From NCBI GenBank assembly GCA_036867785.1, contig CP145419.1:1-64000 (forward strand): a stretch of DNA of 64,000 nt, written 5' to 3'. Position numbers and translations under genes: made by a program. Origin of the DNA: Plasmodiophora brassicae. Its lineage: Eukaryota > Endomyxa: Phytomyxea > Phytomyxea > Plasmodiophorida. Below the pieces are notes generated by a model. The model was not told where the DNA came from. It did no database searches and saw nothing but the letters and a program-made list of their open reading frames with translations. This document shows positions 57,748 to 64,000 of this stretch, one piece after another. Position 1 is the first letter of the stretch. Every line of letters starts with the position of its first letter.

Positions 57748-59538
57748 ATGTCGTCCGGGCCGGACCGTCCTCGAGTCGGGTCAGCAGACCAGACGGCGCC
57801 CCCGGTCGATTATCGTCTCATTTTCGAGACACTCCCGGCCTTATGCATCGTCCTAAATACCGAGCTGCGCATCGTTGCTGCGACCGATGCCTACCTTGAG
57901 GCGACGATGACGCGAAGGGACGATATTGCGGGGCGAGGCATATTCGATGTGTTTCCTGAAAACCCGGATGATCCGACCACCAGCGGCTCTCTCCATAACC
58001 TGCGTTCATCGCTGCAATACGTCGTGAAGCATCGCGCGCCGCATGTCCTGGCCGCCCATCAGTACGATGTCAGGAAACCAGGCGGTGAATTCGAAACGCG
58101 GTACTGGAGCCCGCTCAGCTGCCCGGTCCTGGACCCGACCACGGGCGACCTGGTCTACATTATCCATCGCGTCGAGGACGTCACCGAGCTCCTGCTCGCC
58201 CGCGATCGCGGGACGAACTTGGAAAAGGAACGGCAACGACGGTTCGGCGCTGAGGAGACGGTTCGGCGCATGGAGTGGGAGGTCTTGCAACGGGCCGAGC
58301 AGGTCCAGCAGCAGGCGCGCGAACTGTCGGAGATGAACGCACAACTGGCCGTGGCGCGCGACAAGGCCATCCAGGCATCCAACGTCAAGTCGGCGTTCGT
58401 CGCGATGGTCAGCCACGAGTTGCGCACGCCGCTGACAGGCATCATCGGCTTCACTGACCTGCTCATGGCGACGCCCCTCTCGGACGACCAGACCGACCTC
58501 GTCAACCTCATCGGCGATTCAGCGCGCGTTCTCCTTTCCTTAGTCAACGATATTCTCGACATATCAAAGCTAGAAGCCGGCAACGTCGTCCTCGAGCAGG
58601 TCCCGTTCCACGTCGCCGATGTGGTCCGTAATTCCCAGCGTCTGTTCGAAGGGCAGGCGCAGATGAAATCGCTCCAGCTCAGTGTCACCATCGACGACGA
58701 CGTGCCGGAGCTGGTGCGGGGTGACCCGTACCGCCTCCGGCAGATCCTGCTGAACTTGATCAGTAACGCCATCAAGTTCACGGACACTGGTGGCGTGACC
58801 GTGAACGTCGGTCGCAACGACGAGCAGGGCCGGGACGAAACTATTGTCCGGGTCCGGTTCGAAATCGTTGATACCGGAATCGGCATTATCGAATCGCACC
58901 TGGCGCGTCTGTGCGAACCGTTCTCCCAGTTTGACTCGTCGGATACGAGGCGATACGGTGGCACTGGCCTTGGGCTCAACATCGTGCGGACGCTGGTCGA
59001 CCTGATGGGCGGGCAGATTGGCGTGCAAAGCGTGATCGGACAGGGGTCCGTCTTCTGGGTCGTGCTACCATTCGGCGTCGTAGACAGCACGTCTGATGCG
59101 ACAGTGACAGACGACGTTCTCGATCCCAGATGGTGCTCGGAGTTAGGAAGCGTGATTAATACCGAGAAGGTCATACTCGTCGTTGACGACAACGCGGTCA
59201 TTCGTCGGTTGGTGTCCAGGCAGTTGTCCAACCTCGGCTACGAACACGTTCTTATCGCGTGCGACGGCCAGGAAGCATTGTTGCAGTTCGACGCGTCTGG
59301 CCCGGTGGACCTCATCCTGATGGACTGCCAGATGCCGGATCTCGATGGATGTGGCGCCACCAGGGCCATGCGCAACATCGAATCCCGATCCGGCAACCCG
59401 CCTGTTCCCATTATCGCCATGACGGCCAGCGCCATGCACCGTGATCGCGAAATGTGCCTCCAGGCTGGTATGAACGATATGCTGACGAAACCGTTCACTG
59501 TGGCCGACCTCGCCGCCATGCTCCAGAAATGGCTGTGA
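57619..59538 (+). CDS. Hybrid histidine kinase, PAS-HisKA-HATPase-REC (copy 1)
   Basis: This single-exon gene spans 639 codons from 57619, or 596 from the more likely ATG at 57748 (MSSGPDRPRVGS). Numbering from 57748, the order is: a PAS domain beginning at VDYRLIFETLPALC and ending in VYIIHRVEDVTELLLARDR (about 18-150); a coiled-coil linker; HisKA with phospho-acceptor His223 in SHELRTPLTG; HATPase_c with NLISNAIKF, DTGIGI, EPFSQFD and GGTGLGLNI; and a receiver domain with VVDDN, phospho-acceptor Asp526 in LILMDCQMPD, and LTKPF. All catalytic residues are present. It has no transmembrane segment, so it is a soluble sensor. The PAS domain may bind a small ligand, heme or flavin. Autophosphorylation would pass to the receiver and then to an HPt protein not seen here. 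The absence of introns contrasts with neighbouring genes. A paralogue follows 190-390 bp downstream. Confidence 0.94.
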   Translation: MGQWPPHIWAGPTVRNDNLLHRSVRKNRRPTSSSSGAYPHRCAMSSGPDRPRVGSADQTAPPVDYRLIFETLPALCIVLNTELRIVAATDAYLEATMTRRDDIAGRGIFDVFPENPDDPTTSGSLHNLRSSLQYVVKHRAPHVLAAHQYDVRKPGGEFETRYWSPLSCPVLDPTTGDLVYIIHRVEDVTELLLARDRGTNLEKERQRRFGAEETVRRMEWEVLQRAEQVQQQARELSEMNAQLAVARDKAIQASNVKSAFVAMVSHELRTPLTGIIGFTDLLMATPLSDDQTDLVNLIGDSARVLLSLVNDILDISKLEAGNVVLEQVPFHVADVVRNSQRLFEGQAQMKSLQLSVTIDDDVPELVRGDPYRLRQILLNLISNAIKFTDTGGVTVNVGRNDEQGRDETIVRVRFEIVDTGIGIIESHLARLCEPFSQFDSSDTRRYGGTGLGLNIVRTLVDLMGGQIGVQSVIGQGSVFWVVLPFGVVDSTSDATVTDDVLDPRWCSELGSVINTEKVILVVDDNAVIRRLVSRQLSNLGYEHVLIACDGQEALLQFDASGPVDLILMDCQMPDLDGCGATRAMRNIESRSGNPPVPIIAMTASAMHRDREMCLQAGMNDMLTKPFTVADLAAMLQKWL

Positions 59539-59927
59539 CACTTCGTATCAGCACCGGCAGACGGCTACCAAGCAATAATTACCATTGGTCTTTCTATACA
59601 ACGCGAAATTGTCATTAAGTACAACTACAGAACTGTCGCCTTTCGAGCCCGCCATTAACCTGTTCGCGCATAGGTCCACGCTCAGGACGACGGCGTCGAC
59701 ACCAGCAGGCAGTCGTTCAACGTACCCGTATGACGTGTTCCGCACGGGGGCACCAGGCGAGGGGCCACGTACGTGGGCGCCAGCGACAGGTCGGCGGGGC
59801 CTGCACCATCTCCCGGGCCGCTTGGCCCGTGCCTGCACGCACCGCAGTCCGCAGCGCCAATAATCAGTCTGCGGCCCCGGCGGCAGAAGAACAGTCGTGT
59901 CCCGGGGCGGTTGTGCGCAGTCTGGCA
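59539..59927. promoter_or_regulatory. Spacer between the tandem kinases
   Basis: This region should hold the promoter or 5' leader of kinase copy 2. An upstream in-frame ATG at 59730 would extend the protein by 66 residues of low-complexity sequence that shows no similarity to copy 1, so it is more likely leader. No further element was recognised. Confidence 0.45.
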
Positions 59928-61829
59928 ATGGCCGATCCGTCGGGTTCCCCGCACCATCGTATTTTGGAGCGATCGGGGGCGCAGCGACCGATGCGTTTCT
60001 GGTCACGACAACGTCCCGATCGTCAACCAGCGCCCGCCTCAGACACCGATCATGCGGGACGGGGCGCGGTGCCTGCGCCCGTCGATTTTCGGCTCGTGTT
60101 CGAGGCGCTCCCCGCCCTGTGCCTCGTCCTCGACCCCAACCTGCACATCGTGGCGAGCAGCGGTGCCTACCTGGAGGCCACGATGACGCGCCGGGAAGAC
60201 ATCGCGGGGCGGTACCTGTTCGACGTGTTCCCCGACAACCCCAGTGACCCGTCTGCCACGGGCGTTGCCAACCTGCGCTCGTCGCTGGCGTACGTCCTGA
60301 AGCATCGCACGGCGCATGCGATGGCCGTGCAGAGATATCCAGTCCGGAAGCCCGGCGGCGGGTTCCAGCTCAGGTATTGGAGCCCGGTGAACTCCCCCGT
60401 CCTGGACTCGGACACCGGCGACCTCAAGTACATCATCCATCGCGTCGAAGACGTCACCGAGCTGGTCGCCGCCCGCGACCGTGAGGTCTACCTCGAGGTG
60501 GAGCGGCAGCGACGGGTCGGAGCCGAGGAGACGGTCCGCCGCATGGAGTGGGAGGTGGTGCAGCGCGCCGAGCAGGTCCAGCGGCAGGCACAGGAGCTGG
60601 AGAGGATGAACATGGAGCTGGCCGAGGCGCGCGACAAGGCCATCGAGGCGTCCAACGTCAAGTCGGCGTTCGTCGCGACCATCAGCCACGAGCTGCGCAC
60701 GCCGCTGACTGGCATCCTCGGCTTCACCGACCTGCTCGCCGCGACGCCCCTGTCCGGCGACCAGAACGACCTGCTTGGCCTGATCGGTGATTCAGCGCGC
60801 GTCCTGCTCGCCCTGGTCAACGACATCCTCGACATGTCCAAGCTGGAGGCGGGCAAGGTCGTCCTGGAGCACATCCCGTTCCAGGTGCGCAACGTGGTCC
60901 GGAATTGTGAGCGCCTGCTGCAAGGGCCGGCGAACCTCAAATCCCTCCATCTGCGCGTCGCTGTCGGCGATCGCGTTCCTGCCCTGGTGCGAGGCGACCC
61001 GAGCCGCCTGCGCCAGATTCTGACGAACCTGCTCAGCAACGCCATCAAGTTCACCGATGCCGGCGGCGTGACCCTGAGCGTCGATCGGGCCGACGAACAG
61101 GACCGGGACGACGACGGCGACGACGACGACGTCGTCCGCATACGATTCAAAATCACCGACACCGGGATCGGCATCGCCGACTCGCTCCTGACGCGACTGT
61201 TCGAGCCGTTCTCGCAGGTGGACTCGTCGGACACGAGGAAGTACGGCGGCACGGGCCTCGGCCTGCACATCGTCAGGACGCTAGCGGAGCTGATGGGCGG
61301 GCAGGTCGGCGTCCAGAGCGTCGCCGGCCAGGGATCCGTCTTCTGGGTCGACATCCCGTTCGGCGTCGTCGACCGGGCCGGCGATGCCGGCGGCGTCGCA
61401 GTAGCAGGTGCCGTCGACCAGGTCGCCGGGTCCGGCGCCGGCAAGGCCGCGGAGAAGGTCATCCTCGTGGTCGACGACAACTCGATGATTCGACAGCTGG
61501 TGTGCAGGCAGCTGTCCAAGCTCGGCTACCGGAACGTGCTCGTGGCGGTCAACGGGCAGGACGCCCTGTCCAAGTTCGAGGCATCGGGCCCGGTGGACCT
61601 CATCCTGATGGACGGGCAGATGCCCGAGCTCGATGGCAACGGCGCCACCATGGCCCTGCGCGACATCGAATCGCGATCGCCTGGCTGCGTCGCAGTCCCG
61701 ATCATCGCCATGACGGCCAGCGCCATGCACCGCGACCGCGAGATGTGCCTCCGGGCCGGCATGAACGATGTGCTGACGAAACCGTTCACGCTGACCGAGC
61801 TCGCGTCCACGCTGGAGAAATGGTTATGA
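59928..61829 (+). CDS. Hybrid histidine kinase, PAS-HisKA-HATPase-REC (copy 2)
   Basis: This intronless tandem paralogue of the gene at 57748 has 633 residues from MADPSGSPHH (699 if the upstream in-frame ATG at 59730 is used). It has PAS from VDFRLVFEALPALC to YIIHRVEDVTELVAARDR, and HisKA with His254 in SHELRTPLTGI. The HATPase motifs are NLLSNAIKF, DTGIGIAD, EPFSQVD and GGTGLGLHI, and the receiver has VVDDN, Asp562 in LILMDGQMPE, and LTKPF. It is more GC-rich at third positions than copy 1. It carries an Asp-rich insert between the N and G boxes (DDDGDDDD) and a longer Gly/Ala linker before the receiver, so the copies have diverged in linkers but kept every catalytic residue. The PAS sequences are close enough that the ligand may be shared. 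Confidence 0.94.
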   Translation: MADPSGSPHHRILERSGAQRPMRFWSRQRPDRQPAPASDTDHAGRGAVPAPVDFRLVFEALPALCLVLDPNLHIVASSGAYLEATMTRREDIAGRYLFDVFPDNPSDPSATGVANLRSSLAYVLKHRTAHAMAVQRYPVRKPGGGFQLRYWSPVNSPVLDSDTGDLKYIIHRVEDVTELVAARDREVYLEVERQRRVGAEETVRRMEWEVVQRAEQVQRQAQELERMNMELAEARDKAIEASNVKSAFVATISHELRTPLTGILGFTDLLAATPLSGDQNDLLGLIGDSARVLLALVNDILDMSKLEAGKVVLEHIPFQVRNVVRNCERLLQGPANLKSLHLRVAVGDRVPALVRGDPSRLRQILTNLLSNAIKFTDAGGVTLSVDRADEQDRDDDGDDDDVVRIRFKITDTGIGIADSLLTRLFEPFSQVDSSDTRKYGGTGLGLHIVRTLAELMGGQVGVQSVAGQGSVFWVDIPFGVVDRAGDAGGVAVAGAVDQVAGSGAGKAAEKVILVVDDNSMIRQLVCRQLSKLGYRNVLVAVNGQDALSKFEASGPVDLILMDGQMPELDGNGATMALRDIESRSPGCVAVPIIAMTASAMHRDREMCLRAGMNDVLTKPFTLTELASTLEKWL

Positions 61830-62335
61830 CCCAGGCGACGACGACGCCTGTGTCGTGGGTTCCCGTCTTCCCTATTATGTGTATATACGTAGTGTGTGCG
61901 CCTGGCCGGATCGATAGCACCGCGCCAGGTGCGGGCCCTGATAAACAATATACCAACTGTCACCTGTCTCCGCGATACGGCCTCGGGCGCGGCACCGTTG
62001 GCCGCAGCAGGTGCAGCGTCGCGGCTCGGGCCCTTGTGTAGGAATTGCGGTCCTGCAGCGCAATGGGACTGCGCGGGGTTGTCTGACCACCTGTCACCGC
62101 CCGCGACGACGCGTCCCGCATCGGATGTCTGTCTCACCCGCCCATGCAGTGCACTGCCGTCCCTCGCCGTGGAAGTCTCCTTGGCACGGCACCACCGCCG
62201 GCCGTCGGCCGTCCCCTTTGGCGGCAGTGAGTAGTCGTCGCACATTTTGGGTCGGTGGTGAACGCGAGCCGCCCCAATACAGATTGCGCGCCGGCCGCCC
62301 CCCGCCGCGCACATCGTCAGGCGGCGTGCGGCATC
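61830..62335. promoter_or_regulatory. Spacer upstream of the lipase gene
   Basis: About 500 bp lies between the kinase stop and the chosen lipase start. The palindromic GTGTATATACG lies near 61877. Frames running through this interval on both strands are GC-rich shadows. It likely contains a kinase terminator and a lipase promoter. Confidence 0.45.
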
Positions 62336-63649
62336 ATGGCGCAGCTGCACTGGATCGAGGCGGGCCTGCTGCTGTCGGCGTTCCTCGACCTGGTCGAGGA
62401 CCTCGCCTGGGTCACGTCGGGCGTCGCCATCGTCCTCCTGTCCCTGCATCGGTGGCGGGTCTCGCTGACGGCCCTGTATACGTCGCTGGCGGTCGGCGCC
62501 CTGGCCCGCCTCGGCGTCATCGTCGCCATGCCCGGCGTCCGCGTCGCGTTCCTCGTCGTCGCCGTCCTGTTCGCGCTGCTGCACCCGATCGCCGTCTTCC
62601 CCGACCTGTCCGGCCCGTACCTCGTCGGGTGCCGCACCGAGCGCCTGCGCGGCATCGACTGTCGCATCCTGTACCCGACGACGCGTGCGTCGTCGTCGTC
62701 GGGCGCGGACCTCGTCCCGTACCTCGAGTGGCACCGGCACACGCCGGCGGGCATCGCCAAGTACGCCGGCATGCCCGCGTTCCTGTTCGCCCACCTGCCG
62801 TCGTTCCGCCTGCGCGCCTACCGCCATGCGCCCGTCGCCGACGACCAGGCGTCGCACCCGCTGATCGTCTTCTCCCACGGTGCGTAGGGCGGGCGGGGCA
62901 CGCCACCGAACCGATGATTGCTGACGCCCCTCGTGAGGTCAGGCCTGGGCGGCACGTTCGAGATGTACTCGGCGCTGCTCGAGGACTGGGCGTCGCGCGG
63001 CTTCGTCGTCCTGGCCGTCAACCACGGCGACGGCAGCGCGGCCGCGTTCCGCCGCGCCGACTCGGACGACACGGTCCTGTACGTGCCCGTCGACGACGAC
63101 GGGCAGCGACGCGTGCAACTCGAGCACCGCGTCGCCGAGCTGTCCAGGGCGGTGAGCGCGTTCCTCGACGTGGGCCCGCCGTCCATCCCGGTCGACCCGG
63201 CCCGCGTCTTTGTCGTCGGGCACTCGTTCGGCGGCGCCACGGCCGTTGCCGCCGCCGCCGACGACCCGCGCTTCCGGGCCGTCGTCGCCTACGACATGTG
63301 GATGATGCCGGTGCCGCCCGAGACGCTGTCGTCGGCGCGCCTTCGCGACCTGCCCGTCGCGCATTGCATCTCGCGGGCCTGGCGCGAGTCGGCGACGTTC
63401 CCCGCGTTCCTGCAGGCGTGCGGGTCGGCGTCGGGCGGCGTCTGGCTCATCGACCAGGCCGACCACGTGTCGTTCAGCGACGTGTACCTGTACTCGCCGT
63501 TCCTGGCGCGCCTGGCGCTGCGCGGCGCCGACCCGGCGACCCGCCCGATCCTGCAGGCGGCCAGCGCGTTCGCCGCCGACTTCCTGTCGGGAGGGCACGA
63601 CGCGACCCGGGCCCCGTCGCCATACATCCGACGCCTGTCGTCGTCGTGA
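62336..63649 (+). CDS. Membrane-anchored PAF-acetylhydrolase-like alpha/beta hydrolase
   Basis: Exon 1 (62336-62879) and exon 2 (62943-63649) join through a 63-bp GT-AG intron, splitting FSHGLGGTF, into 416 residues. The N-terminal 90 residues hold three or four hydrophobic helices (WIEAGLLLSAFLDLVEDLAW, GVAIVLLSLHRW, SLTALYTSLAVGALARLGVI, AFLVVAVLFALLHPIAVF). The catalytic part resembles plasma/type-II platelet-activating-factor acetylhydrolase: oxyanion region FSHGLGG, EMYSALLEDWASRGFVVLAV, NHGDGSA, nucleophile Ser276 in VVGHSFGG, Asp299 in VAYDMWMMPV and His356 in DQADHVSFSD. These enzymes hydrolyse short or oxidised sn-2 acyl chains of phospholipids. The membrane N-terminus suggests work at an endomembrane or plasma membrane. 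An upstream in-frame ATG (62255) would add 27 residues before the first helix and is less likely. Confidence 0.88.
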
Positions 63650-63662
63650 ACCTCGCCTGTAC

Positions 63663-63680
63663 TGTGTGTGTGTGTGTGTG
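63663..63680. repeat. TG dinucleotide microsatellite
   Basis: Nine TG units lie in the 51-bp gap between two convergent stop codons, followed by short CTGCCG repeats. It is probably in the 3' untranslated region of one or both transcripts. Confidence 0.85.
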
Positions 63681-63700
63681 CTGCCGCTGCCGCTGCCTGG

Positions 63701-64000
63701 TCACAGGTCGGCGTCCGGCAGCGCCGGGTGCGACTCCAGCAGGGCGTTGAAGCGCGCCATCAGCGACTGGATGCGCTGTGCGTTCGTCGGCGGGGGCGCA
63801 CCCGGCGCCACGGCCGCCGCTGTCTTCTTCGCCCTCGCCGTCGTCGCGCCCTTCGCCCGGGCGCCCGGCTGTGCCCTGCGCCCGGCCGACGGCGGCGCAC
63901 CCGGCGGCTTCTTCTGCGCCGCCTTCTTCGTCGTCGTCGTCTTCTTCACCTTCGCACCGTCCCGCTGGGTGGCCGCGGATCGTGGCCGCTGGTGCCGCCG
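63701..64000 (-). CDS. C-terminal part of a Lys/Ala/Pro-rich basic protein
   Basis: The minus-strand frame enters from the right edge and ends at 63701. It is extremely basic and low in complexity (KKTTTTKKAAQKKPPGAPP, then ARAKGATTARAKKTAAA), like a histone H1 or nucleolar-type tail. It closes with a short amphipathic helix (AQRIQSLMARFNALLESH) and the C-terminus PALPDADL. The frame stays open to the end of the window, so the gene continues beyond it. Function cannot be assigned. A DNA- or RNA-binding role is suggested only by charge. Confidence 0.6.
   Translation of the reverse strand, partial: RRHQRPRSAATQRDGAKVKKTTTTKKAAQKKPPGAPPSAGRRAQPGARAKGATTARAKKTAAAVAPGAPPPTNAQRIQSLMARFNALLESHPALPDADL

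Noticed and set aside
58155-59231. 358-codon minus-strand Ser/Thr-rich open frame
   Set aside because: It is antisense to the histidine kinase catalytic core. A similar shadow exists over the second kinase copy.
62011-63750. 579-codon plus-strand Arg/Pro-rich open frame
   Set aside because: It overlaps both lipase exons in another frame, shows no domain, and is explained by high GC content.

Overview
The window is the left end of a eukaryotic chromosome. It opens with about 380 bp of C-rich telomere repeat, CCCTAAAA with length variants (TTTTAGGG on the other strand). The right-hand third is GC-rich and gene-dense, with short spliceosomal introns (about 49-79 bp, nearly all GT-AG). TTTTAGGG-type telomeres, a GC-rich compact genome, short introns, hybrid histidine kinases and a bacterial-type glycoamylase suggest a protist. 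My best guess is a plasmodiophorid (Rhizaria, Plasmodiophora-like), but this rests on recalled traits and no search was run.

Layout. (1) 1-380: telomere. (2) 381-12388: about 71 copies of a 169-bp satellite joined directly to the telomere, with higher-order structure and two zones of variants. (3) 12389-38959: subtelomere with no clearly intact host gene. It holds the 3' part of a plasma-membrane P-type H+-ATPase gene whose introns are still visible, a 5'-truncated LINE, a decayed Helitron, two long palindromes, a Ty3/gypsy chromovirus with identical 134-bp LTRs behind a knot of older LTR pieces, many diverged copies of an unnamed GC-rich repeat, and an inverted duplication of an unknown gene. 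(4) 38960-64000: core chromosome with about twelve genes packed tightly on both strands.

Core genes, left to right: a secreted, membrane-anchored glycoamylase with two ricin-type lectin regions (-); SPO11 meiotic transesterase (+, nine exons); retromer VPS26 (-, six exons); U5 snRNP GTPase SNU114/EFTUD2 (-, three exons, one apparent GC-AG intron); an unknown two-exon gene (+); an ATP-grasp plus SET-domain fusion (+); glutathione reductase (-, eight exons); a MoxR-like AAA+ protein with a lost P-loop (-); two tandem, intronless hybrid histidine kinases (+, +); a membrane-tethered PAF-acetylhydrolase-like lipase (+); and the 3' end of a Lys/Ala/Pro-rich basic protein (-). Exon junctions were worked out by eye. 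They restore reading frame and family alignment in every multi-exon core gene, and the summed exon lengths are exact multiples of three.

The genes do not form one pathway. They are housekeeping functions (meiosis, endosomal sorting, splicing, redox), signalling (the kinase pair) and surface or secreted hydrolysis (glycoamylase, lipase). The most unusual items are the satellite's organisation, the palindromes, the unnamed subtelomeric repeat family, the ATP-grasp/SET fusion, the MoxR-like protein without a P-loop, and the surface glycoamylase.
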